This document shows positions 31,763-41,351 of a DNA stretch of 43,511 nt, in pieces. The notes below the pieces were generated by a model. That model saw only the letters and a list, made by a program, of their open reading frames with translations, was not told the origin of the DNA and ran no database searches. The number at the start of each line of letters is the position of its first letter. The stretch's first letter is position 1. Position numbers and translations under genes: made by a program. The DNA lies in assembly GCA_050942825.1 (NCBI GenBank), contig JBMNOA010000011.1, forward strand, positions 1 to 43,511. Reading direction: 5' to 3'. The stretch is from CAYRML01 sp050942825. Lineage in GTDB: Bacteria; Bacillota; Dehalobacteriia; UBA4068.

Positions 31763-33760
31763 TTATCCTAGGCCAAAAAAACTGCCTATGCGATAAATAA
31801 CAAAACTTACAAGCCAAGCCACCAGCAATTGATAAACTATGGCAAAACCGGCAAAATGCCAAGAGGCGCTTTCTCTTTTTAGGGCCCCGATAGTTGCCAC
31901 ACACGGCGTATAAAGCAACACAAACACCATAAAAGAATAAGCAGCCAAAGGTGTAAAGATAGTACTCAAAGTCTTAGCTGCAGCATCGACGTTGCCAGGC
32001 AAAGAGTAGAGAATATTAAGAGAAGAAACTACTGTCTCCTTAGACATAAAGCCTGTCACAAGAGATACCGCAGTCTGCCATTGGTCGAAGCCCAAAGGAG
32101 CAAAAAGAGGAGCAATCAATTTTCCCAACCATTGCAGGATACTACTCTCCTGCCCATCTAAAAGCCAACCATAGCCAAAACTGAAATGACTCAAAAACCA
32201 GATAATAACCGAAGCCAATAAGATCAAAGTGCCGGCTCTTGTAATAAACTCCCAGGTCCTCATCCACACGCGCCGCCCAATATCATGCCAAGCGGGTATG
32301 CGGTATTTGGGCATTTCCATCAGAAAAAAAGACTGTGAATGCTTTTTAAATAAGGGCCGCAATAATAAAACCGTCAGTAAAGCTGTGGTAACACCAAGAA
32401 AATATAGAGAAAAAATAATCAATCCTTGATAAGCGGAAAAAAAGGCTGCAGAAAAAAGTGCATATATGGGCAAGCGAGAGCTGCAGCTCATAAAAGGAAT
32501 TGCCAGCATGGTCAGGAATCTTTCTTTGTCGTTATTTAAGATACGGCAGGAAAAAATTGCAGGTACACTGCAACCAAACCCTAAAATCATAGGAATAAAA
32601 GAAGTCCCGCCCAAGCCAAAACGGCTGAGCATCTTGTCGGTAAGAAAAGCGGCCCTGGACATATAACCGCTTTCTTCTAAAAATGCTAAAAAGAAAAACA
32701 TGATAGCTAACTGAGGCAAAAAAACCAATATTCCGCCTACACCCGCAATAATACCGTCTACAACCAGACTATGTAACCAAAATGATACCTGCAAGGTTTG
32801 CAGCAAGGAAGAGATTCCCGCTGGCAGTGAAATTAAAAACAATTTAGAACATATTAACAAAATATTCTTGCCCGGTGGGCCAAAGGCTATAAAAAGAATA
32901 CTGAATATCAGCAAAAAAAATATCGGTAAAGCAAAAAAACGGTTACAGACAATTCTGTCTATAGCTTCGGTAAGATTTTGGGGAGCATCTGATCTCTTTT
33001 TTAAAACATTTTGTACTATCTTTTCTAATATTTTATAACGCTCGGTGCTTACTATAGTTTCCCAATTATCACCATCAGCTTTGAGCTGTTGATGCAGGTA
33101 ACCCCGCCAATGCCCTTCTAAAATCTGTTCGGCTATCCAACGGGTTTTAAGGCCGTGGGGCACTATATCATCGGGCAAAGAATTTGCAATTTCCTGTTGC
33201 TTTTCTCGTATTTCTTGAGAAAAGTTTCGCCAAAAAGCATCAGAATCGTAGGTAATTCTATCAGAGGCCATCTTTATGGCTAAATCCAACAAATGATTTA
33301 ATTTTTTTCTTTTCTGGTCTTCGAGTTTAACACATGGTACACCCAGAGCTTGGGAAAGTGCAACCAGGTTTATCTCTAACCCTTGCTTTTCCACTTCATC
33401 ATACATATTCAATACAACTAAAACCGGCAGACCCATTTCCAGCAACTGACTGGTCAGATATAGATTTCTCTCCAGATTGCCGGCATCCACCACATTAATG
33501 ATGATATGGGGATTTTTACCGTTGCCTTTCATCAAATATTGGCAGGCGATCTCTTGCTCTTTTGAATGGGGAAAAAGCGAATAAATACCAGGTAAATCAG
33601 CTATATTAATTTTATAATCACCATAAATAAAACTGCCATTTTCCACGGCAACCGTTACACCCGGCCAATTACCTATTCCCTGCCTCAGACCGGTAAGTTC
33701 ATTAAATATGGTGCTTTTGCCGCTATTAGGGTTCCCTACCAGAGACAAATTAAGTAGCAT
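31763..33760 (-). CDS. feoB: Ferrous iron transport protein B
   Basis: A 665-aa membrane Fe(II) transporter with an N-terminal G domain. G1 is GNPNSGKS (residues 9-16), G3 DLPG, and G4 NMYDE. A GDI-like helical region follows (about residues 165-260). The C-terminal half has the two Gate domains and a polytopic core, including LGFGCSVPAI and MSCSSRLPIYALF, and a late TPCVATIGAL. Length is normal for Firmicutes FeoB. It follows feoA by 9 bp. No Fur box or FeoC is evident. Interestingly the pair lies between aroQ and aroF. Confidence 0.96.
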   Translation of the reverse strand: MLLNLSLVGNPNSGKSTIFNELTGLRQGIGNWPGVTVAVENGSFIYGDYKINIADLPGIYSLFPHSKEQEIACQYLMKGNGKNPHIIINVVDAGNLERNLYLTSQLLEMGLPVLVVLNMYDEVEKQGLEINLVALSQALGVPCVKLEDQKRKKLNHLLDLAIKMASDRITYDSDAFWRNFSQEIREKQQEIANSLPDDIVPHGLKTRWIAEQILEGHWRGYLHQQLKADGDNWETIVSTERYKILEKIVQNVLKKRSDAPQNLTEAIDRIVCNRFFALPIFFLLIFSILFIAFGPPGKNILLICSKLFLISLPAGISSLLQTLQVSFWLHSLVVDGIIAGVGGILVFLPQLAIMFFFLAFLEESGYMSRAAFLTDKMLSRFGLGGTSFIPMILGFGCSVPAIFSCRILNNDKERFLTMLAIPFMSCSSRLPIYALFSAAFFSAYQGLIIFSLYFLGVTTALLTVLLLRPLFKKHSQSFFLMEMPKYRIPAWHDIGRRVWMRTWEFITRAGTLILLASVIIWFLSHFSFGYGWLLDGQESSILQWLGKLIAPLFAPLGFDQWQTAVSLVTGFMSKETVVSSLNILYSLPGNVDAAAKTLSTIFTPLAAYSFMVFVLLYTPCVATIGALKRESASWHFAGFAIVYQLLVAWLVSFVIYRIGSFFGLG

Positions 33761-33769
33761 ATGATCTCC

Positions 33770-34000
33770 TTAATCAAGCATAGCTCTAACATGGATCTTC
33801 TCCGCTTCAGACTTACGTAATGTCAAATCATATCCCCTTACTTCCAGCCACAGGGGATCACCCAGAGGAGCCTTGTTACGCATTATAACTTCCACGCCGA
33901 TAGTAAGTCCCATATCTGTAAATTTGCGACGTATCTTAAGCGGTAATTCTATAGATGTGATAATGCCTTTTTGACCTATATGTAAATCGCTGAGATTCAT
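33770..34000 (-). CDS. feoA: Ferrous iron transport protein A
   Basis: A 76-aa SH3-fold protein that partners FeoB. It has LSDLHIGQKGII, RRKFTDMGLTIGVEV and the closing GYDLTLRKSEAEKI, all family features. It is 19 bp after aroQ and directly before feoB. Confidence 0.93.
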   Translation of the reverse strand: MNLSDLHIGQKGIITSIELPLKIRRKFTDMGLTIGVEVIMRNKAPLGDPLWLEVRGYDLTLRKSEAEKIHVRAMLD

Positions 34001-34019
34001 TATTCCTCACCAAGTAACT

Positions 34020-34454
34020 TTATTTAAGGATTTGTGCCATTTTCTCCATGGCAATAAGGTATGACCTCGCACCCAAACCACTTATCTGTTCCAGCGCCAC
34101 AGCTTTGATGACTGAATGGCGGCGAAATTCCTCTCTTTTATTGATATCCGAAAGATGCACTTCTATAGTGGGCAAACTAACAGAGGCAATAGCATCTGCT
34201 ATAGCGTAGCTGTAATGGGTATAAGCCCCCGGATTAATGATAATACCATCTAATCTGCCATAGGCGCTGTGGATGATATCAATGATCACACCCTCATGAT
34301 TACTTTGATGGATCTCCACTGTCAGGCCCAGAGAAGCTGCCTTAGATTCAATCATAGCATTAATCTCATCAAGGGTCAGATCACCGTAAATCGACCTTTC
34401 GCGAATACCCAGCATATTAAGATTTGGACCGTGAATCAAAAGTATCTTACTCAT
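34020..34454 (-). CDS. aroQ: 3-dehydroquinate dehydratase, type II
   Basis: A 144-aa dodecameric-type dehydroquinase. It has GPNLNMLGIRE near residue 9, the catalytic Tyr in YGDLTL, NPGAYTHYSYA with the active-site residues, and EVHLSDINKREEFR. ATG 34454 follows AAAGGAG. It provides the dehydroquinate step missing from the aroF operon. It is followed by feoAB, so iron uptake would be co-transcribed. Confidence 0.96.
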   Translation of the reverse strand: MSKILLIHGPNLNMLGIRERSIYGDLTLDEINAMIESKAASLGLTVEIHQSNHEGVIIDIIHSAYGRLDGIIINPGAYTHYSYAIADAIASVSLPTIEVHLSDINKREEFRRHSVIKAVALEQISGLGARSYLIAMEKMAQILK

Positions 34455-34512
34455 CAGTTGACTCCTTTAAAAATTTTTTAACAGGTAAAGGGACTTATAC
34501 CCCACTATATTA

Positions 34513-34541
34513 TTGACATGATAAATTCATAGGAATATACT
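34513..34541 (+). promoter_or_regulatory. Sigma-A promoter of cysK
   Basis: TTGACA, 17 bp, TATACT, about 30 bp before the start codon. Confidence 0.8.
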
Positions 34542-34571
34542 AATAATTAGAATTTGCAAGGAGGGATAAAA

Positions 34572-35501
34572 ATGGTTGCTCAAAGCATTTTGGATTTGAT
34601 TGGCAATACACCAATCCTGGAACCAAGAAATTATATCAATGCACATAATCTTCAGGGTCATCTTTTACTCAAACTGGAATACTTTAATCCTGGCGGTAGT
34701 GTAAAAGACAGAGTAGGCATCGCTATGATAGAAGCGGCCGAAAAGGCTGGATTAATCAAAAAAGATACTGTGATTATCGAGCCTACCAGCGGTAATACAG
34801 GCATAGGTTTAGCTATGGCGGCCGCAGCCAAAGGATATATACTGATACTCACCATGCCGGAAACCATGAGTATGGAAAGGAGACAACTGTTGGCCGCTTT
34901 AGGCGCACAAATAGAATTGACTCCCGGGGCCGCCGGCATGCAAGGCTCTGTCGATAAAGCAAAACAATTAGCCCGGGAACTACCGTCGGCCTTTATCCCT
35001 CAACAATTCGAGAATCCCTCTAATCCTCAGATACATTATCAAACTACTGCCGAAGAGATTTGGCGTGATACCGGTGGGAAAATCGATATCCTGGTAGCTT
35101 GTGTAGGTACGGGCGGCACCATCACAGGTTGCGGCAGAAAGTTGCGTGAGTATAACCCTAATCTGCAAATTGTCGCTGTGGAACCGGCTGATTCTCCCCT
35201 TTTGTCCGGCGGCCAAGCCGGACCGCATAAAATTCAGGGTATCGGCGCCAATTTCATCCCTAAAATCACTGATACTTCCCTTTTTGATTCTATAGCTACT
35301 ATTACTACAGAAGACGCATATCAAACCTGTCGAGAGCTGGCTAAAACAGAAGGCCTTTTGGTAGGCATATCTTCCGGTGCCACGACTTTTATAGCTATGC
35401 AACTGGCAGCTTTAGAAAAAAATAAGAATAAAAATATCCTGGCAATTTTGCCTGATGGCGGAGAACGTTATCTTTCTACCGATTTATTTTTTACCAATTG
35501 A
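34572..35501 (+). CDS. cysK: Cysteine synthase (O-acetylserine sulfhydrylase)
   Basis: A 309-aa fold-type II PLP enzyme making cysteine from O-acetylserine and sulfide. The PLP lysine is K45 in GGSVKDRVG, the substrate loop is TSGNTGIG, the phosphate-binding GTGGTITG is near residue 175, and the final LPDGGERYLST is intact. ATG 34572 follows AAGGAGGG. It has its own promoter and terminator. No T-box or S-box is seen in the short leader. Confidence 0.95.
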   Translation: MVAQSILDLIGNTPILEPRNYINAHNLQGHLLLKLEYFNPGGSVKDRVGIAMIEAAEKAGLIKKDTVIIEPTSGNTGIGLAMAAAAKGYILILTMPETMSMERRQLLAALGAQIELTPGAAGMQGSVDKAKQLARELPSAFIPQQFENPSNPQIHYQTTAEEIWRDTGGKIDILVACVGTGGTITGCGRKLREYNPNLQIVAVEPADSPLLSGGQAGPHKIQGIGANFIPKITDTSLFDSIATITTEDAYQTCRELAKTEGLLVGISSGATTFIAMQLAALEKNKNKNILAILPDGGERYLSTDLFFTN

Positions 35502-35520
35502 ATATAACTAATATCTTTTT

Positions 35521-35544
35521 AACCGCTTTGAAATTAAAGCGGTT
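35521..35544. terminator. Terminator between cysK and tgt
   Basis: AACCGCTTT/AAAGCGGTT, 9 bp with a 6-base loop, then TTATTG. Between convergent genes. Confidence 0.75.
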
Positions 35545-35551
35545 TTATTGT

Positions 35552-36658
35552 TTATTCATGCCATGTTTGCCAAAAATTGCGGCGAAAATCACAAAAAGTC
35601 CCGTTTAGAATGGCTCGGCGAATCTCATCCATCAAATGTGTCAGATAATAAAGATTGTGAATAGTTGTCAAGCGGATACCCAATACTTCTCCGGCTTTGA
35701 TCAAATGGCGTATATAAGCACGGCTAAAATTTCGGCAGGCATAACATGAACAACCCTCCTGTATTGGACGCTGATCTCTGGCATATTGCGCATTTCTGAT
35801 AACCAAACGGCCCTCGGGAACCAATACCGTACCATTTCTGGCCATGCGCGTGGGCAAAACACAGTCGAACATGTCGATGCCTCTGGCTACCCCCTCGACC
35901 AAACAATCAGGGGAGCCCACTCCCATCAAATAACGAGGTTTATCTTTAGGTAAAGCCGGGGTTGTATAATCCAAAACTTCATACATCATGGGTTTGGGTT
36001 CCCCCACACTCAAGCCACCTATGGCTATACCGGGAAAATCCATGGCGCAAATATCGGCCGCACTCTCCAGACGCAGCTCCTTGATCATACCGCCTTGTAC
36101 AATGCCAAAAAGAGCCTGGCGGGGATGATGAGCGTTTTTGCAACGCAAAGCCCAGCGAGCTGTACGTTCAGCAGCCAATCCTACTTCTCTGGGATCGGCG
36201 GGATAAGCGGAACATTCATCAAAAGCCATGGCAATATCAGCTCCCAAGGCCATTTCTATCTCCATCACTTTCTCCGGCGTAAAAAGATGTGCTGAGCCAT
36301 CTATATGAGAACGGAAATTCACACCTTGGTCAGTGATTTTTCGCAGATTGGAGAGGCTGAATACTTGAAAGCCACCACTATCAGTCAAAATAGGCCTATG
36401 CCAATTCATGAAGCTGTGCAGACCGCCCATTTCGGCTATCAGATCATGTCCGGGACGCAAATACAGATGATAGGTGTTGCAAAGTATTATTTGTGCTCCT
36501 AATTCCTTTAATTCATGGGGAGAAACCGTTTTGACGCTGCCGCAAGTGCCGACAGGCATGAAAACAGGTGTGGTAACATCTCCTCTTGTAGTATGCAAAA
36601 TACCGGCTCTGGCCATAGTATTTTTATCTTCTTTTTGCAATGTATAACTTACTGTCAA
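35552..36658 (-). CDS. tgt: Queuine/preQ1 tRNA-ribosyltransferase
   Basis: A 368-aa TIM-barrel enzyme that exchanges the wobble guanine of GUN tRNAs for preQ1. The catalytic Asp is in DSGGFQVFSL, substrate recognition is in AFDECSAYP and GGLSVGE, and the second Asp is in DMFDCVLPTR. The zinc site is C-x-C-x-x-C in CSCYACRNF with a distal His. The start is TTG 36658 after GGAG. It is 17 bp downstream of queA. Confidence 0.96.
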   Translation of the reverse strand: MTVSYTLQKEDKNTMARAGILHTTRGDVTTPVFMPVGTCGSVKTVSPHELKELGAQIILCNTYHLYLRPGHDLIAEMGGLHSFMNWHRPILTDSGGFQVFSLSNLRKITDQGVNFRSHIDGSAHLFTPEKVMEIEMALGADIAMAFDECSAYPADPREVGLAAERTARWALRCKNAHHPRQALFGIVQGGMIKELRLESAADICAMDFPGIAIGGLSVGEPKPMMYEVLDYTTPALPKDKPRYLMGVGSPDCLVEGVARGIDMFDCVLPTRMARNGTVLVPEGRLVIRNAQYARDQRPIQEGCSCYACRNFSRAYIRHLIKAGEVLGIRLTTIHNLYYLTHLMDEIRRAILNGTFCDFRRNFWQTWHE

Positions 36659-36675
36659 GACATTTTCTCCTTAAT

Positions 36676-37701
36676 TTAAACTATAAGCATGGCATCCCCA
36701 AAGCTGAAAAAGCGGTATTTCTCTTTAATGGCTTCTTCATAGGCATGTAAGATATTTTCCCTTCCCGCCAAGGCCGAGACCAACATCAAAAGAGTGCTTT
36801 TTGGCAAATGGAAGTTAGTAATCATGCCGTCTACTATCTTGAATTGATAACCGGGATAGATATATTGCTGCGTCCAACCCTCTTGAGCCGCCAAGGGCTG
36901 ATTAGGCTGAGCCACCGTCTCCAAAGTACGTACACTGGTGGTACCGACTGCGATCACACGTCCGCCAGCAGCTCTAGCGGCATTTATCTTAGCGGCATCT
37001 CTTTGAGACAAGCGGTAAAATTCCTTGTGCATAACATGATCTTCTACTTTTTTGACTTTTACGGGTCTGAAAGTACCCAAACCAACATGAAGCATGATCC
37101 TGGCAATAGTTATTCCTTGTTCTTCCAATCTTTCTAGTAAAGACAAGGTGAAATGTAACCCTGCTGTCGGCGCTGCGGCGCTGCCTTTTTCTCTGGCATA
37201 AACAGTTTGATAACGATCTTTGTCATCTAAAGATTTTTTGATATAGGGAGGCAAAGGCATTTGCCCTAATTGCTCCAAGATAGTAAAAAAATCCCCCTCA
37301 TAAGCGAATTCTATAATCCTTGTCCCTTCTTCAGCTATATCTATTACCGTAGCCTGTAATTTATTCCCGGGAAAATAAAGCTTGGTACCCACGGGGGCCT
37401 TTCTTCCCGGGCGGATTAAAGCCTGCCAGGTCTTGAGCCCTTGTTGCGTAAGCAACAACAGTTCTATGACTGCTCCTGTAGATTTTTGTGCATAAAGCCG
37501 GGCCGGTAAAACTTTAGTATCATTAATAACCAAAACATCATGCGGCTTGAGTAGGCAGCCGATATTGAAAAAACGATCATGGGTAATACGACCGCTTTTC
37601 TTATCCAAAACTAAAAGCCGCGAGGAATCTCTTGGCTCTATTGGTTCTTGCGCAATCAATTCCTCGGGCAAAAAATAATCGAAATCACTAACATTTGTCA
37701 T
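36676..37701 (-). CDS. queA: S-adenosylmethionine:tRNA ribosyltransferase-isomerase
   Basis: A 341-aa enzyme adding the cyclopentenyl group from SAM to preQ1-tRNA, giving epoxyqueuosine. It has FDYFLPEELIAQEPIEPRD at the N-terminus, AAPTAGLHFT near residue 177, and GTTSVRTLE and FHLPKSTLLMLVSA near the end. All segments are intact. Between spoIID and tgt. Confidence 0.96.
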   Translation of the reverse strand: MTNVSDFDYFLPEELIAQEPIEPRDSSRLLVLDKKSGRITHDRFFNIGCLLKPHDVLVINDTKVLPARLYAQKSTGAVIELLLLTQQGLKTWQALIRPGRKAPVGTKLYFPGNKLQATVIDIAEEGTRIIEFAYEGDFFTILEQLGQMPLPPYIKKSLDDKDRYQTVYAREKGSAAAPTAGLHFTLSLLERLEEQGITIARIMLHVGLGTFRPVKVKKVEDHVMHKEFYRLSQRDAAKINAARAAGGRVIAVGTTSVRTLETVAQPNQPLAAQEGWTQQYIYPGYQFKIVDGMITNFHLPKSTLLMLVSALAGRENILHAYEEAIKEKYRFFSFGDAMLIV

Positions 37702-37719
37702 TAAAATAGATTCCTCCGG

Positions 37720-39126
37720 CTAGATATTATCTAGATAAAAATTACCATTATCATCGTTGTTCATATAATAGCGGACTAAAATATCTTGGTAATCATAACC
37801 GTTTTTGGCCATACCGATAGCGCCAGCTTGACTCATACCTACACCGTGCCCATATCCTTTGCCGTTCAAAACGATAGTATCACCTGTGGCCGTGGCAGAG
37901 GGAGTGCCGGGTGAAATTTGTCGTTTGCCTGTGGAACTGATAACAAAATAGCTGCCTCTGTTATCATTGGCCTGCCTGATAATTCCATCAGCCCCCATAG
38001 CCCTCAGGGTACTGGCATCGTTATTTTCTACTATTGTACCACCAGAACCCTTGATCCATACAGATCCTGTGCCACCGGAAGCTGTGGAAACATCAAAAAG
38101 TGTGCTGCGCAAACCACCCAATGCAGAACGAATACTATCTCTAGTGGCAGACACGGTAGCCTTAGTACCAACAATCTCTATCTTATAAACCCTGCCGGAT
38201 GCTGTGGCAACACCTAAATCATTTGTTTTGTAAATACGTAATTCTTCAAAATCTCCAATATCCTTGCCGGAATATTTTTTAGCCAGTGAAACCATTTCTT
38301 CTGCCGTAATAGTTTTTTGCCAACTGTAAGATGAGCCTGTGGCATCCTCAGGAGAAGGCACTCCCATAAAGGGAATACTGGGAGTAGCGGAGCCCCAGAT
38401 ATTTTCTACATTCTCTGTATGGCCGCCCGAATTGGCATGGTAGAAACCCGCGACAACCGTTTTAACTTTTGTAACAGGATTCTTGTAATAGATAACTTCA
38501 CCTTCTGTCTCATCAACTGCTGCTACAACATGATCCCCGCCTGTAACCAGCTCCGCACTGTATCCCCCGTATACCTGCGAAGTCGTGGTAGCTGTAACAT
38601 CATAAGCGGAAGATGGTTTACGGTTGGCAAAAACATAAGAACGGCTGGCTACAGCTTGCGCCTTCATAGCTTCGAAAGGTGCGCTGTAACCAATCTCTTT
38701 GCCAATCACACCGTATAAATATTTTTCTATATCCAATACATTTACAGCCGTCAAAGAACTTGTCCCTTTGCTGATCAGCAGCGAGCCTCTGTATTTAACG
38801 GATTTAATAGTAAAGATTGCATCATCATCTTGGGCGCTTAAATTAATCGGGCCACCGAAAGAACCGAGATGTTCATCATTAATAGTAACATTGTAAGAAT
38901 TCCCCATAGGAGTAATAGTGATTTTATCCCCATCCTGGCAATTTATGATGGGAAAATAGGTACTTTGATCAAGTAAAGTATATTGTCCGTTGAGCACGGA
39001 AAAGGTCAAGTTATTACTGTTGTTGGATAATAATACTCTGATATCGACCGCCCAGCAGATGGCGGAAAATGCTAAAATAAAAATGGCGCTAAGTATAAAA
39101 ACAGCTAAAATTCTTTTTTTCATCAT
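37720..39126 (-). CDS. spoIID: SpoIID/LytB-domain protein
   Basis: A 468-aa exported protein with an N-terminal signal or anchor segment (residues 4-26). The SpoIID domain covers about residues 110-460. It includes VLDIEKYLYGVIGKEIGYS-type start with catalytic Glu, MKAQAVASRSYVFA, HANSGGHT with a zinc-binding His, and the C-terminal GKGYGHGVGMSQAGAIGMA. SpoIID is a lytic transglycosylase that cleaves denuded glycan at engulfment (family knowledge). In non-sporulating relatives such proteins occur in the same que-ruv locus, so it does not prove sporulation. The ATG follows AGGTG and a second ATG is adjacent. Confidence 0.85.
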   Translation of the reverse strand: MMKKRILAVFILSAIFILAFSAICWAVDIRVLLSNNSNNLTFSVLNGQYTLLDQSTYFPIINCQDGDKITITPMGNSYNVTINDEHLGSFGGPINLSAQDDDAIFTIKSVKYRGSLLISKGTSSLTAVNVLDIEKYLYGVIGKEIGYSAPFEAMKAQAVASRSYVFANRKPSSAYDVTATTTSQVYGGYSAELVTGGDHVVAAVDETEGEVIYYKNPVTKVKTVVAGFYHANSGGHTENVENIWGSATPSIPFMGVPSPEDATGSSYSWQKTITAEEMVSLAKKYSGKDIGDFEELRIYKTNDLGVATASGRVYKIEIVGTKATVSATRDSIRSALGGLRSTLFDVSTASGGTGSVWIKGSGGTIVENNDASTLRAMGADGIIRQANDNRGSYFVISSTGKRQISPGTPSATATGDTIVLNGKGYGHGVGMSQAGAIGMAKNGYDYQDILVRYYMNNDDNGNFYLDNI

Positions 39127-39131
39127 TTCAC

Positions 39132-39662
39132 CTACTTTTTATAATAACGTTCTTTTTCGCTGTAGATACAAGCACAGTATTTTTGCATATATAGGCCCTG
39201 TTGGCGGGCTTTTTGTTGGCCTGCACGAAAAAGAGGCCGCCAATCCTGATAATAAAAGCCCACATCCTTGCCCTCGCCCTCAGCTTGTCCGATTTCTTTG
39301 ATCAGGTCATGCTTTTGGTAAGGGCTGATTAATAGGGAGCTGGAAAAAGCATCACAAGAGGCCTTTTTAGCCTCCTCAGCCGCCGCGGAAAGACGCAGAC
39401 GATAACAATATGCACAACGCTGACAAGGGCTGGCAGCTACATTTTTCAGCCATTCTTCCAAGCTGTAATCATCTTTTATTATATATGGCAAATCATATTT
39501 ATTGACCAGCTCCAGCCAAGCATCTCTTCTGCAAAAATATTCTTTATAAGGATGAATATTGGGATTATAAAAAAAGGCTGTCACTTCATGGCCTGCCTGC
39601 AAAAGCTCCTCCAAGGGCGCCACGGAACAGGGACCACAGCATGAATGAAGTAATATTTTCAT
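39132..39662 (-). CDS. queH: Epoxyqueuosine reductase QueH
   Basis: A 176-aa reductase that converts epoxyqueuosine to queuosine, the iron-sulfur/metal-dependent alternative to QueG. The N-terminal MKILLHSCCGPC and the later CQRCAYCYRLRL supply the conserved cysteines, and FFYNPNIHPYKEY is the family signature. It completes a tgt-queA-queH set for the last three steps. It sits 12 bp after ruvB and 5 bp before spoIID. Confidence 0.93.
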   Translation of the reverse strand: MKILLHSCCGPCSVAPLEELLQAGHEVTAFFYNPNIHPYKEYFCRRDAWLELVNKYDLPYIIKDDYSLEEWLKNVAASPCQRCAYCYRLRLSAAAEEAKKASCDAFSSSLLISPYQKHDLIKEIGQAEGEGKDVGFYYQDWRPLFRAGQQKARQQGLYMQKYCACIYSEKERYYKK

Positions 39663-39674
39663 TTCCTGACCTCT

Positions 39675-40727
39675 TTATTCGGCTTGCTCATCTTTCATAA
39701 ACAAGCTATCTTGCATAGTATGTAGGTTTTGCGGCGGCCTGATTCCAAAATAACGATAAGCTTCCACCGTAGCAATTCTGCCACGAGGTGTACGTTGCAA
39801 AAACCCCAATTGCATGAGATAAGGCTCACATACATCCTCTATAGTATCTACTGATTCGGAGATACTGGCCGCTATGGTATCCAGGCCTACAGGCCCGCCT
39901 GAAAATTTTTTTAGTATAGCCTCCATAACTTTTTGGTCGGTTTTATCCAGACCCAAGGGATCAACTTCTAGTAAGGCTAGCCCTTTTCTGGCAATTTCCC
40001 CGTCAATGGTACCGTTGCCTTTGACCTCAGCAAAATCCCTCAAACGGCGCAAAAGCCTGTTGGCAATCCTGGGAGTCCCTCTGGATCGCAGACAGATTTC
40101 CTTGGCGCCTTCTTCCGACATGGGTACCTGCAAGAGATTAGCGGCTCTTCGTACAATGAGCAAAAGCTCTTCTTCCGTATAATATTCCAAACGGCAGATC
40201 ACACCGAAGCGATCACGCAGAGGAGCGGAAAGCATACCTGCTCTGGTGGTAGCCCCTATCATGGTAAAAGGTGGTAATTCCAGGCGTAAAGTGCGGGCGC
40301 TGGGGCCTTTGCCAATAATTATATCGATAGAGAAATCCTCCATAGCAGGATAGAGGACTTCCTCCACGGTACGGTTCAGACGATGGATCTCATCTATAAA
40401 AAGCACATCATTAGGCTCTAAACTAGTAATGATAGCAGCCAAATCTCCCGGTCTTTCAATAGCTGGACCGGAAGTAGTACGCATATTAACATCCATTTCA
40501 TTGGCAATAATATTGGCCAAAGTTGTTTTACCTAAACCAGGAGGCCCGTATAAAAGCACATGATCCAAGGCCTCTCCTCTGGACTTAGCAGCCTTTATAA
40601 ATACCTCGATATTATTTTTTATCTGTTCCTGTCCACTGTATTCAGCCAGAGAGGTGGGTCTGATGCCGGTCTCTGTATCTAAATCATCCCAGGACATTTC
40701 AGATGAAAGTACCCTTTCCTCATCCAT
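39675..40727 (-). CDS. ruvB: Holliday junction branch migration helicase RuvB
   Basis: A 350-aa AAA+ ATPase. Walker A is GPPGLGKT, Walker B FIDEIHR, sensor 1 GATTRAG, arginine finger region APLRDRFG, and a C-terminal winged helix ends with RTPRGR. ATG 40727 lies 7 nt after GGGGAGG; the earlier ATG at 40742 contains that SD. It forms the motor with RuvA. Confidence 0.97.
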   Translation of the reverse strand: MDEERVLSSEMSWDDLDTETGIRPTSLAEYSGQEQIKNNIEVFIKAAKSRGEALDHVLLYGPPGLGKTTLANIIANEMDVNMRTTSGPAIERPGDLAAIITSLEPNDVLFIDEIHRLNRTVEEVLYPAMEDFSIDIIIGKGPSARTLRLELPPFTMIGATTRAGMLSAPLRDRFGVICRLEYYTEEELLLIVRRAANLLQVPMSEEGAKEICLRSRGTPRIANRLLRRLRDFAEVKGNGTIDGEIARKGLALLEVDPLGLDKTDQKVMEAILKKFSGGPVGLDTIAASISESVDTIEDVCEPYLMQLGFLQRTPRGRIATVEAYRYFGIRPPQNLHTMQDSLFMKDEQAE

Positions 40728-40741
40728 GATAATCCTCCCCA

Positions 40742-41350
40742 TTAAAGTTTAGCTGTTAAGCGCAACGCTTCTTTGATCAGATCATTCACTGTGGCTTCCT
40801 CACCTAATTTTTCTATCGCTTTGGCAGCCAGGGAACGGCTTTCTGTTATATTATAACCTAATTGTGATAAAGCAGCCAATAGATCGCTTGATTCTTGAGA
40901 TACAAGTTGCGGCATTTCGGCAATATCATCATCCGCTGTGATATCCCATTTGGCGAATTTATCTTTCAGTTCCAAGACTAAACGCTGGGCTGTTTTTTTG
41001 CCTATTCCCGGCACGGAATAGAAAACGGTGGGATCGGCTTTATTGATGTTGCTGATTATACTGGTGGCAGAAAGTGTATTAAGTATCACCAGAGCTGTTT
41101 TAGGGCCAATACCGGAGACAGCAATCAAATACCGGAATATTTCTAGTTGCTCTTTTTGTGAGAAGCCAAACAAAAGCCATGATTCTTCTCTGATATGTAA
41201 GTGGGTATGGAGAAAAATCTCATCCCCTACGGAAAGTTGATGACCAAACTGAGCTAAAGGAGCCAAAACGGTTATTCCTATACCTGATTTCTCTATAACC
41301 AGACTATCTTCCTCGATATCGAATATTTTTCCCCGCAAAAAGGCAATCAT
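40742..41350 (-). CDS. ruvA: Holliday junction branch migration protein RuvA
   Basis: A 202-aa junction-binding protein. Domain I begins MIAFLRGKIFDIEED, domain II has two helix-hairpin-helix motifs (VSGIGPKTAL and VPGIGKKTAQRL), and the C-terminal domain III binds RuvB. ATG 41350 fits GGGAGG; an in-frame TTG-type extension is unneeded. One base after the ruvC stop. Confidence 0.96.
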   Translation of the reverse strand: MIAFLRGKIFDIEEDSLVIEKSGIGITVLAPLAQFGHQLSVGDEIFLHTHLHIREESWLLFGFSQKEQLEIFRYLIAVSGIGPKTALVILNTLSATSIISNINKADPTVFYSVPGIGKKTAQRLVLELKDKFAKWDITADDDIAEMPQLVSQESSDLLAALSQLGYNITESRSLAAKAIEKLGEEATVNDLIKEALRLTAKL

Positions 41351-41351
41351 A

